Shown piece by piece: positions 44,496 to 51,927 of a stretch of 64,000 bases of DNA. Made by a program: the position numbers and the translations under genes. The DNA comes from Bacillus salacetis (lineage in GTDB: Bacteria > Bacillota > Bacilli > Bacillales > Bacillaceae_B): contig NZ_QXIR01000007.1 in the NCBI RefSeq assembly GCF_003581585.1, positions 62,001 to 126,000 of the forward strand, given 5' to 3'. The notes beneath the pieces are model-generated. The model ran no database searches and had not been told where the DNA came from. It saw only the letters and a list, made by a program, of their open reading frames with translations. How positions within the stretch are numbered: the first letter of the stretch is position 1; each line of letters opens with the position of its first letter.

Positions 44496-45161
44496 GTGAA
44501 GAAACAAGAACCGCTGATCAACCTGGCATCTTATAAGCGAAAGAAACAGCAGCAGGCTGAGGGGCATGCAGAAGCCCTGTATAAGCAAAGCCTGCTTTTT
44601 CTTGAAAGGGAAACCAACATAAGGGAAAAGGTGAGGGCCAAGTTCATCTTCTCAAAAAAATACTCCATTTCGTTAGAGGGTGTTCCTGAAGGGGCCGATT
44701 TGGATACCCTGTTCAGGCAGTGGCTGTTATTTGATTATAAAACGGCCGCGAACAAGACGGTATTCCATCAATTCCTCAATAAAAATGCTGGAGAGATGGC
44801 GGAACCGGACAGAATGCTCGGTGCCTTGTTTTTGACAGCCGCTTGGGAACCGGTGGAAGTACTGGAAATTGATTGCGATGAAAATTCATTAATTGTGCAG
44901 AATAGGATACATAAGCACAAAGAAATGGTCATGTGTCCATCCCGCCAGGATCCCCTTTTAAAGACCGGTGATTTGGTTTTCATGAGGAAAATACCATTAG
45001 TTACAAAAGGTATGTTAATCGGGCCGCCTTTCAGGGTAAAGGATGGAGGAATATTTGCCGGGTTAATGAACCAATATGAAAGCATGAGCAAGGACCTTAG
45101 CATCACCTGGAGAAGCTATTTGAAGGAAAATGCTGCCCGGTTCATTGCCTTGTCGCTATAA
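44496..45161 (+). CDS. Unknown protein of 221 residues
   Basis: A soluble protein with a basic N-terminus (SYKRKKQQQ), a helical middle (ALYKQSLLFLERETNIREKV), and a C-terminal half with DPLLKTGDLVFMRKIPLVTKG and IFAGLMNQYESMS. It has no membrane segment or signal, and I do not recognise the family. The start is a GTG with AGGTGTGAG 5 bases upstream. It follows the NAPRTase gene by 12 bases and precedes murC by about 200 bases. Linkage with NAD salvage or sftA is only positional. Confidence 0.75.
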   Translation: MKKQEPLINLASYKRKKQQQAEGHAEALYKQSLLFLERETNIREKVRAKFIFSKKYSISLEGVPEGADLDTLFRQWLLFDYKTAANKTVFHQFLNKNAGEMAEPDRMLGALFLTAAWEPVEVLEIDCDENSLIVQNRIHKHKEMVMCPSRQDPLLKTGDLVFMRKIPLVTKGMLIGPPFRVKDGGIFAGLMNQYESMSKDLSITWRSYLKENAARFIALSL

Positions 45162-45357
45162 AGTCGTACTTGTCGTTCATAGCCACTGGCAAAAAAAGAT
45201 GATATAATCTTTTCATTATAATACGGTCAATACTGAAGCTGTTTGTTGTTCATTATGTACTTCCTTTTTGGCAGGCCGGCATTGTTTCATGCAGACTGGC
45301 AAAACTGGATTAATGTCATATACTGCTTACAGATAGATGATTGTTGGAGGTTCTAAT

Positions 45358-46668
45358 ATGACAATATACCATTTCGTTGGAATAAAGGGATCTGGAATGA
45401 GTGCGCTTGCCCAGGTGCTTCACGATATGGAGTATGAAGTACAAGGCTCAGATGTTGAGAAGTACTTTTTTACACAGAAAGCTCTTGAAGATTCTAATAT
45501 AAAGATCCTGCCTTTCCAGAAGGAAAATATCGGCGGGGACATGAATGTTATTGCAGGGAACGCATTTCCTGATACGCATGAAGAAATTGAGGAAGCGGTC
45601 GAGCAGGGACTCCCTGTTACGAGATACCACAGCTTCCTTGGCGAATTCCTGGAGAAGTTCACCTCGGTCGCTGTTACAGGCGCACACGGAAAGACTTCCA
45701 CAACAGGCCTTCTCGCCCATGTCATCAGGGGGGCAAAGCCTACCTCCTACCTGATCGGGGATGGAACGGGGAAAGGGGAAAAGGATGCCGAGTATTTTGT
45801 GTTCGAAGCTTGCGAATACAGAAGGCACTTTCTATCCTATCACCCTGACTATGCCATCATGACGAATATCGATTTCGATCATCCTGACTATTTCGCGAAT
45901 GTAGATGATGTTTTCCAAGCGTTCCAGGAGATGGCAATGCAGGTCAATAAAGGCATCATCGCGTGCGGGGACGATGAGCACTTGCAAAAGATCCAGGCGA
46001 AAGTCCCTGTCCTTTTTTACGGCTTCGCCGAAGAGAACGATTTCCAGGCGAGAAATGTGAACAAAACGCCTGAAGGGACTACCTTTGATGTATTTGTAAG
46101 AAATGAATTCTTTGCGACTTTCTCCATTCCTGGCTATGGGGACCACAGCATCATGAATGCGTTGTCTGTCATCGCCCTGTGTCATTATGAAGATATTGAC
46201 ACTGAAATCGTGAAGGAAAGGCTCGCTTCTTTCCAAGGGGTGAAAAGAAGGTTCACCCAGAAACAAATTGGGGAACAGATCCTGATTGATGATTACGCCC
46301 ATCACCCTACGGAGATTAAGGTTACGATTGAAGCAGCAAGGCAAAAGTTCCCGGATCGGGAAATCATCGCTGTCTTCCAGCCGCATACCTTCACAAGGAC
46401 GCAGACGTTCTTGACTGATTTTGCAGACAGCTTATCAGAGGCTGACAAAGTCTACTTATGTGAGATCTTTGGATCTGCCCGTGAGAATCACGGAAAACTT
46501 TCTATAGATGATCTTAAAAACAAAATAGATAATGCGGAAATCATCGATGAACATAACACAGAGCCGTTGATGGTCCATGAAAAGGGAGTATTGATCTTCA
46601 TGGGGGCCGGAGACGTCCAAAAGTTCCAGGAAGCCTATGAACAGACACTCCGCAATCACGTAGAATGA
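45358..46668 (+). CDS. murC: UDP-N-acetylmuramate-L-alanine ligase
   Basis: A Mur ligase of 436 residues. It has [17 protein letters not shown] at the N-terminus, the ATP loop [14 protein letters not shown] near residue 108, [11 protein letters not shown] and [12 protein letters not shown] in the central domain, and [15 protein letters not shown] in the third domain. It adds L-Ala to UDP-MurNAc in the cytoplasm. The ATG at 45358 follows GGAGG by 8 bases and matches the N-terminus of Bacillus MurC. It has its own promoter region (A+T-rich, 45161-45340) and terminator. Confidence 0.95.
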   Translation: MTIYHFVGIKGSGMSALAQVLHDMEYEVQGSDVEKYFFTQKALEDSNIKILPFQKENIGGDMNVIAGNAFPDTHEEIEEAVEQGLPVTRYHSFLGEFLEKFTSVAVTGAHGKTSTTGLLAHVIRGAKPTSYLIGDGTGKGEKDAEYFVFEACEYRRHFLSYHPDYAIMTNIDFDHPDYFANVDDVFQAFQEMAMQVNKGIIACGDDEHLQKIQAKVPVLFYGFAEENDFQARNVNKTPEGTTFDVFVRNEFFATFSIPGYGDHSIMNALSVIALCHYEDIDTEIVKERLASFQGVKRRFTQKQIGEQILIDDYAHHPTEIKVTIEAARQKFPDREIIAVFQPHTFTRTQTFLTDFADSLSEADKVYLCEIFGSARENHGKLSIDDLKNKIDNAEIIDEHNTEPLMVHEKGVLIFMGAGDVQKFQEAYEQTLRNHVE

Positions 46669-46672
46669 CTTC

Positions 46673-46713
46673 AAAAGCTGACAGCCTGAGTAATGGCTGT
46701 CAGCTTTTTTTAG
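46673..46713 (+). terminator. Terminator of murC
   Basis: AAAAGCTGACAGCC / GGCTGTCAGCTTTT stem with an 8-base loop. Confidence 0.93.
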
Positions 46714-46720
46714 GGGTTGT

Positions 46721-46777
46721 ACTTTAGCGCTGTAAAGCAGCCGGGGACTGTCCCCGGTTGCTTTACAGCGCTAAAGC
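46721..46777. repeat. Palindrome of the GGGGA-N3-TCCCC family, copy 2
   Basis: Arms of 27 bases (26 matches, one G-U-compatible change) surround CTG. The core is CCGGGGACTGTCCCCGG and the outer stem contains TTTAGCGCTGTAAAGC paired with GCTTTACAGCGCTAAA. It comes after the murC terminator, so it is not needed to end murC. It lies 18 bases before the ECF promoter. Confidence 0.88.
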
Positions 46778-46794
46778 GTGTTTTTTAGAAATAG

Positions 46795-46820
46795 TGAAAC
46801 CTTCTTCTGACTTATTCGTC
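46795..46820 (+). promoter_or_regulatory. ECF-type promoter of the sigma/anti-sigma operon
   Basis: TGAAAC (46795-46800), 16 bases, then CGTC (46817-46820). This is the Bacillus ECF consensus with the usual spacing. The start codon is 34 bases downstream, so the sigma factor probably drives its own operon. Confidence 0.75.
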
Positions 46821-46853
46821 ATAGCATAAAGAAGAAAATGAGGTGACGACCAT

Positions 46854-47405
46854 TTGACCAGTTTACCTGATGAAGAGTCTAAATTTCCTGCCGGCAGGGA
46901 TGCCTGGCTTGAGGCCATTATGGATAAGTACGGTGAAAGTCTTACTAAGATGGCATACAATTACGTGAAAGACTGGAAACTGGCTGAAGATATTGTCCAG
47001 GATATTTTTGTGACCTGCTATCATAATTACGACAAAATCGACCAAATTCTCTCTTTTAAGGCCTGGATCTTCAGGCTGACCATCAACAAATCAAAGGATT
47101 TGCTGAAGAGTTCTGTTTACCGAAAAACGGTTGTGCAATCAAGCATATTAACCCTATTTAAATCAAATGATCCTGCGCCGGAAACTGTGATCATCAAACA
47201 AAATGAAGAAGAACTGCTTGCCCTGAGTGTCCTGGATCTGCCAATGAAATACAGAGAAGTGATCATCCTTCATTATTATGAGGACCTGCCAATTGAAAAA
47301 ATCTGCGAAATCCTGGTCATGAATCCCAACACGGTGAAAACCAGGCTATCAAGAGGAAGAGCCAGATTGAAGAAATTATTAGAAAGGAGGGGGGACCATG
47401 AGTGA
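46854..47405 (+). CDS. ECF-family RNA polymerase sigma factor
   Basis: A protein of 183 residues. Region 2 covers about residues 20-90 (LTKMAYNYVKDWKLAEDIVQDIFVTCY, with the core-binding DIVQDIF). Region 4 covers about residues 120-180 (LPMKYREVIILHYYEDLPIEKICEIL then NTVKTRLSRGRARLK). It directs RNA polymerase to ECF promoters; the signal is unknown. The start is a TTG with GAGGTG 8 bases upstream. It overlaps its presumed anti-sigma gene by 8 bases. I cannot equate it with a named B. subtilis sigma. Confidence 0.9.
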   Translation: MTSLPDEESKFPAGRDAWLEAIMDKYGESLTKMAYNYVKDWKLAEDIVQDIFVTCYHNYDKIDQILSFKAWIFRLTINKSKDLLKSSVYRKTVVQSSILTLFKSNDPAPETVIIKQNEEELLALSVLDLPMKYREVIILHYYEDLPIEKICEILVMNPNTVKTRLSRGRARLKKLLERRGDHE

Positions 47406-48408
47406 CAAGTTTGAAGAATTGAAGAGAGCAATGGATTCCACGACCCATAAAGGGGTCCACTTCAATCAAATCCACAAACAAAGGATCAGGTCAGCCATAC
47501 ATTCAAACAGCCTGCCTCAACGGAAACCGGCCATCCTGATTGTTTTTTCTCTATCAGCCGCCGCAGCAGCGATCATGTTTGTTTTATTCTCCGGGGTCCT
47601 GATGCAGGACCAGGTGGGGGATCGAAGTGCAGCCCTTCCAAAAGAGGAACAGTGGATCATACGCGATGAATATAAGGAGAAGGATGGGACTATATTCAGT
47701 GTCTTCCCCGAACCCAATCTGACAGCAGGCAAATCAGCCGGATATATATTCAGCTTCGCCGAACCCTTCCCTGCCTATGAAGGAAAAACGTTATCCATAA
47801 ATGCGGTAAATAAAGAAACAGGTGAACAAATCAACGTGGTGCCCCAAGAGAAAATAATCGAACCGTCGCCAGGCTACAGTAGTTTACAGCGTTTTGCAAC
47901 AAGTTTTGAAATCCCGTATGCCGGCGTGTGGAAATACGAGGTCATCCTGGATGGAGACTATTATGGGGACGTTGTTTTGTCTGTTGCTGAGGAGCAAGGC
48001 ATCATTTTACCTGAAGATATCCCGGGTTTTGTAAAAAAGGAAGATTTTCAGGATATTGACTGGACCAGAAAAGCGGTTGAGCTCGAAGGCAACATGTTGG
48101 GAAATGAGAATAAGTCAGGAGTCATCGGAGCAGACATGCCGAGCCTGACGCCGCAAAAGTGGATGTGGCATCTTTGGGGGAATGAGAGTTCTGAATTTAC
48201 AGTTGCAGGGTTTCATCGAAAAACTCAAGAAGTTCATCCCGTTTTGGACAATGGTTGGGCATGGACCATGAAATTAGGCGGAGCATTAAATGGGGCAGAT
48301 GCACATATCCCTACAGCGGTCACCATCACGAAAGCAGGAGAGTGGGCAATCCTGATCTATGACGGCGAAGAACTGTTTGATGTGCTGGTGTTTGATATAG
48401 AGAAGTAA
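47398..48408 (+). CDS. Membrane protein, presumed anti-sigma factor
   Basis: A protein of 336 residues. The cytoplasmic N-terminus is about 45 residues. One membrane span follows (AILIVFSLSAAAAAIMFVLFSGVLM, about residues 42-66). An extracytoplasmic domain of about 260 residues has two beta-rich, immunoglobulin-like halves (GYIFSFAEPFPAYEGKTLSI and later MWHLWG, DVLVFDIEK), resembling DUF4871. There is no zinc-binding HxxxCxxC motif, so it would be a non-ZAS anti-sigma. AAAGGAGG precedes the ATG. Overlap with the sigma gene supports the pairing, which is otherwise inferred. Confidence 0.75.
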   Translation: MSDKFEELKRAMDSTTHKGVHFNQIHKQRIRSAIHSNSLPQRKPAILIVFSLSAAAAAIMFVLFSGVLMQDQVGDRSAALPKEEQWIIRDEYKEKDGTIFSVFPEPNLTAGKSAGYIFSFAEPFPAYEGKTLSINAVNKETGEQINVVPQEKIIEPSPGYSSLQRFATSFEIPYAGVWKYEVILDGDYYGDVVLSVAEEQGIILPEDIPGFVKKEDFQDIDWTRKAVELEGNMLGNENKSGVIGADMPSLTPQKWMWHLWGNESSEFTVAGFHRKTQEVHPVLDNGWAWTMKLGGALNGADAHIPTAVTITKAGEWAILIYDGEELFDVLVFDIEK

Positions 48409-48430
48409 TAGAAGCATGCTCTCTGGACTT

Positions 48431-48850
48431 AATGGGGTAAATGGGCCAATGAGAAACAGGGAAATTGTAGATGCTGGCCAGATTAGGAACTAAATGTGCC
48501 AGTGAGAAGAGGATATGTATAAGGTGCCGGTCCAATTAGGGTCTAAATGGGCTAATGAGAAGAGAAAATGCATAAGGTGCCGGTCCAATAAGGAACTAAA
48601 TGGGCCAATGAGAAGAGGAAATGCATAAGGTGCTGGTCCAATAAGGAACTAAATAGGCCAATGGCAAACAGGAAAAGAGAAGATTCTGGCCTAATAAGGA
48701 ACTAAATGGGCCAATGAGAAGAGGAAAAGCATAAGGTGCTGGTCCAATTAGGGTCTAAAGGGTCAATGAGAAGAGGAAAAGCAATGGGTGCTTTGCCAAT
48801 TAGAGTTTAGATGGGCCAATGGAAGACAGGTGGCCAATAAGAAGCGAATT
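48431..48850. repeat. Tandem array of 53-bp units, about eight copies
   Basis: Units start at 48481, 48534, 48587, 48640, 48693, 48746 and 48798 (last step 52). Degenerate half-copies lie at both ends (from 48431). The consensus has AATAAGGAACTAAATGGGCC, then AATGAGAAGAGGAAA, then GCATAAGGTGCTGGTCC. The array fills the gap between the anti-sigma gene and the M29 aminopeptidase terminator. No gene is in it. Confidence 0.9.
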
Positions 48851-48948
48851 GCGCCCTAGAGAAGTAAAAAATAGCAAGGATTTCTGTCCATGTTAAGAGT
48901 GGGATGGCAAAAAGAATAGCCACTGCCTAAAATACCATAATCCATAAG

Positions 48949-48988
48949 TTAGAAACCCCCAGCCTTCTCAATGGGCCGGGGGTTTCAG
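48949..48988 (-). terminator. Terminator of the M29 aminopeptidase gene
   Basis: GAAACCCCCGGCC / TGGGGGTTTC stem read on the minus strand, just after the stop codon. Confidence 0.88.
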
Positions 48989-48992
48989 TTCT

Positions 48993-50108
48993 TTACTTCA
49001 AATTCTCAGGATTCAACTGTTCCAGTTCAGGAATAGTGAAACGCCCATCTTTACGGATCAATACGTCATCGAAATAGATTTCCCCTCCGCCATACTCCGG
49101 TCTCTGAATCATGACCATATCCCAATGGATGTTGGAGTGGTTTCCATTGTAAGCCTGCTCGTAGCATTCTCCAGGTGTGAAGTGGAAGCTTCCGTCGATC
49201 TTTTCATCAAACAGGATATCCTGCATCGGATGAAGAATGTATGGGTTGACCCCGATCGCGAACTCGCCGATAAAACGCGCCCCTTCATCAGTATCGATTA
49301 TCTTATTGATTCTTTCGGTATCATTTGCTTCAGCAGAGACGATTTTACCGTTTTCAAATGTGAGCTTCACGTTCTCAAAAGTAAAGCCGTGGTATGGGGA
49401 AGGTGTGTTGTAAGTGATCGTCCCATTCACTGAGTCTTTGACAGGAGCTGTATAAACTTCTCCGTCCGGGATATTTAAGCGGCCAGCGCATTTTACTGCA
49501 GGAATATCTTTGATGGAGAAGGTCAAATCCGTTCCTTCACCAGTGATGCGCACTTTATCCGTTTTATTCATTAATTCAACTAGACCGTCCATCGCTTTGT
49601 CCATCTTTGCATAATCCAGGTTGCATACATCAAAGTAAAAGTCTTCAAAGGCTTCCGTACTCATTTTCGCCAGCTGGGCCATGGATGCATTCGGGTACCT
49701 CAATACCACCCATTTTTTCTTCGGAACACGGATATCACGGTGTACTTTTTTACCGACCGTGCTGCCTTGGATTTTCATCTTCTCATCTGGAACATCTGCG
49801 TGTTCATTGATATTGTCACCAGAGCGGAGCCCGATGTAAGCATCCATCTTATCCATGACATTTGCTTCAAACTCGGCGATCATGTCAAACTGCTCTTTCT
49901 GTGCTCCCATCAACAGCGAACGGTCAACGGCATGGTCCTTGAGGGATACGAATGGATAACCGCCTGCATCATACGCCTCTTTTACCAGTGCTGTCACAAG
50001 CTCCCGCTGCAAACCAAAATTTTCAATCAATACCTTTTCCCCTTTTTGCAGCTGTACGGAATAATTGATAAGATTATGTGCCAGCTTCTCTATACGAGGG
50101 TCTTTCAT
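48993..50108 (-). CDS. M29-family metallo-aminopeptidase
   Basis: A protein of 371 residues of the AmpS/AmpT/PepS type. Visible motifs are AYIGLRSGDNINEHADV, the metal-ligand Glu residues in GEFAIGVNP, HWDMVMIQRPEYGGGEIYFDD with His and Asp ligands, and the family ending DGRFTIPELEQLNPENL. It releases N-terminal residues from peptides in the cytoplasm. It is a little shorter than B. subtilis AmpS (about 410 residues) and may be a distinct subgroup. GAGGAAT lies before the ATG. About 360 bases upstream, to ytxG, hold no gene but contain the ytxG promoter. Confidence 0.88.
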   Translation of the reverse strand: MKDPRIEKLAHNLINYSVQLQKGEKVLIENFGLQRELVTALVKEAYDAGGYPFVSLKDHAVDRSLLMGAQKEQFDMIAEFEANVMDKMDAYIGLRSGDNINEHADVPDEKMKIQGSTVGKKVHRDIRVPKKKWVVLRYPNASMAQLAKMSTEAFEDFYFDVCNLDYAKMDKAMDGLVELMNKTDKVRITGEGTDLTFSIKDIPAVKCAGRLNIPDGEVYTAPVKDSVNGTITYNTPSPYHGFTFENVKLTFENGKIVSAEANDTERINKIIDTDEGARFIGEFAIGVNPYILHPMQDILFDEKIDGSFHFTPGECYEQAYNGNHSNIHWDMVMIQRPEYGGGEIYFDDVLIRKDGRFTIPELEQLNPENLK

Positions 50109-50415
50109 ATATGTATTCCTCCTTCATATTTTCCTCCAGCTCTACAAGATGCTAATAGGATGTTTTAATTGCCTGCTTCTATTGTAACCGAAAAATCATT
50201 TTCTTTTAATACAGAAAGATTTTGAGTTATATTCAGGATAGGAAAAATTTTCTTTATGCTGCTATATTTGTAATTAACAACGAGCAAGATGATATTTGGC
50301 AGAATGTCATAGTGAATCAACAGCGCCGGATCGCCGTCAACTAGAAATGCAGAAGAAAGGGCATAATAAACTGCAGCAGCCTGCAGGATATTGACGCTTG
50401 CATGGAGAAACTAGT

Positions 50416-50441
50416 GTTTAAGGACATTTGGTGCCGGGTAT
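50416..50441 (+). promoter_or_regulatory. SigB-type promoter of ytxGHJ
   Basis: GTTTAA (50416-50421), 14 bases, then GGGTAT (50436-50441) is a full match to the Bacillus SigB consensus and spacing. It ends 28 bases before the ytxG start codon. Confidence 0.85.
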
Positions 50442-50469
50442 AGAATTGCATAAACAGGAGGTGCTGATA

Positions 50470-50982
50470 ATGGAGATAATTTTGTATTTGAGTGTGGCTT
50501 TGATTGCCATTGCATTCTTGGTATTAGTTATTAGTTTGACAAAAACCCTTAAGTCGGTCCAAACGACTTTAGATAGTGTTTCCCATACCTTAGATGGTCT
50601 GGAGACACAATTACAGGGAGTGACAAAAGAATCTGCTGATCTCCTACATAAGACGAACAGGCTTGCGGAGGATATCCAGCAGAAATCAGAAGAGTTGAAC
50701 ACTGTTGTGTATGCTGTGAAAGATGTGGGCAGTTCCATCCAGGGATTGAACTCTTCCGTCAAGAAAGTCACAACATCAATTTCAACGAATCTGGAAAAGA
50801 ACCAGGACAAGATTTCACAGTTCGTCCAGTGGGGAAAAGCAGCGATGGAGCTGCGTGATAAGTGGAAGACTAAGGAAAAGCCTTATCACGGGACAAGAAA
50901 TGCTTATGCAGCTGAAGAAGCTAGGGCTTCTGCAGAGATGGACAGACGTGAGAAGATGATCCAAAGAGCAAGACAAAACTAA
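50470..50982 (+). CDS. ytxG: General stress protein YtxG (DUF948)
   Basis: A protein of 170 residues. An N-terminal membrane span ([21 protein letters not shown]) is followed by a long coiled coil ([25 protein letters not shown] and onward to about residue 120) and a charged tail. This is the DUF948 pattern. The ATG at 50470 has AGGAGGT 7 bases upstream. It is the first gene of the ytxGHJ operon, which in B. subtilis is induced by general stress through SigB; the promoter seen here agrees. Confidence 0.9.
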   Translation: MEIILYLSVALIAIAFLVLVISLTKTLKSVQTTLDSVSHTLDGLETQLQGVTKESADLLHKTNRLAEDIQQKSEELNTVVYAVKDVGSSIQGLNSSVKKVTTSISTNLEKNQDKISQFVQWGKAAMELRDKWKTKEKPYHGTRNAYAAEEARASAEMDRREKMIQRARQN

Positions 50983-51007
50983 AATATTATCAGGGGAGGA
51001 TGTTACG

Positions 51008-51511
51008 ATGACACAAACAGAAAATGATGTTTACAAGAACCAAGTGAGCCACGGCCATCCAAATGGCGGAACAAATACTGGAGGCAATCATGAGGGAAGC
51101 ATCAATGCAAAGGACTTCTTAATCGGATCCTTAATCGGCGGAATCGTCGGAGCGGCTACTGCTTTATTCCTCGCTCCGAAGTCTGGCAAGGAACTTCGTG
51201 ATGAGTTGAATACGCACGCAGGCACCTTAAAGGAAAAGAGCAGCCAGTGGAAGGATACTGCCATGGAACGCGGAAATGAACTTGCAGCAGCAGCCAAAGA
51301 AAAAACTTCCGGAATCACTAAAACGGTTCAAGAGCAGTCCAATAACATTGTCAATAAGGTGAAATCTAAATCTGATTCCCAGGACAGTGAAGCGGGCGGC
51401 AATCAGCAGCTTCCTGTGGAAACCGAGCAAAATGATGCTCAGGAATTGAATCAAAGACTTGAAGATACAAAGAAAGCTTTCGATGAGACGGAGCAGTCCA
51501 TCAAGCAATAA
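51008..51511 (+). CDS. ytxH: General stress protein YtxH
   Basis: A protein of 167 residues. After a polar N-terminus comes the YtxH motif: a short hydrophobic Gly-rich stretch (FLIGSLIGGIVGAATALFLAPKSGKELRDEL), then an amphipathic, Ala/Lys/Glu-rich helical tail with LEA-like composition. It is probably membrane-associated. Its role in stress is not established. GGGGAGGA precedes the ATG. It lies 25 bases after ytxG. Confidence 0.9.
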   Translation: MTQTENDVYKNQVSHGHPNGGTNTGGNHEGSINAKDFLIGSLIGGIVGAATALFLAPKSGKELRDELNTHAGTLKEKSSQWKDTAMERGNELAAAAKEKTSGITKTVQEQSNNIVNKVKSKSDSQDSEAGGNQQLPVETEQNDAQELNQRLEDTKKAFDETEQSIKQ

Positions 51512-51566
51512 ATGACTACGGTGCAGGCAGGCGATGCCTCACCGTTTTCTGCCGAAAGGAGCAATA

Positions 51567-51884
51567 ATGGTGAAAAAAATTGGAACGATTGAAGAGTTCA
51601 ACCAGGTTCTTGAGGAAAAAGAAAGATTCTTCTTCCTGAAACACAGCTTGACCTGTCCGATCAGCGGCAGTGCCTTTGAAGAATATCAAAAATTTGCTGA
51701 CGACTCGAACGAGCAGGAAGCCTACTATTTGGCAGTACAGGAATCCCGGGATTTGTCCAATTATATTGCAGAGACATTCGGGATCAAACATGAATCTCCT
51801 CAAGCACTCCTGTTCAAAGAAGGAAAACCCGTCTGGAATGCTTCCCATTGGAACATCACCAGCAAAGAGCTGCAAAACGTATAA
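51567..51884 (+). CDS. ytxJ: YtxJ, monothiol bacilliredoxin-like protein
   Basis: A thioredoxin-fold protein of 105 residues. The active-site region is KHSLTCPISGSAFEEY, with one Cys (TCPIS), as in the YtxJ family. YtxJ proteins act with bacillithiol in reducing mixed disulfides. FGIKHESPQALLF holds the cis-Pro. GGAG lies 5-6 bases before the ATG at 51567; the frame is open to 51534 but without a site. It is the last gene of the ytxGHJ operon. Confidence 0.9.
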   Translation: MVKKIGTIEEFNQVLEEKERFFFLKHSLTCPISGSAFEEYQKFADDSNEQEAYYLAVQESRDLSNYIAETFGIKHESPQALLFKEGKPVWNASHWNITSKELQNV

Positions 51885-51889
51885 TATTA

Positions 51890-51926
51890 ACAAAGCCTGG
51901 AGGGCATGCCCTCCAGGCTTTGTTCG
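51890..51926. terminator. Bidirectional terminator of ytxGHJ and the FtsA-like gene
   Basis: ACAAAGCCTGGAGGG / CCCTCCAGGCTTTGT stem with a CATG loop, perfect over 15 pairs. Confidence 0.9.
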
Positions 51927-51927
51927 T

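Noticed and set aside
48431-48850. Possible CRISPR array or repeat-protein gene
   Set aside because: The 53-bp period is continuous without spacers, and 53 is not a multiple of three, so no repeat protein could be encoded.
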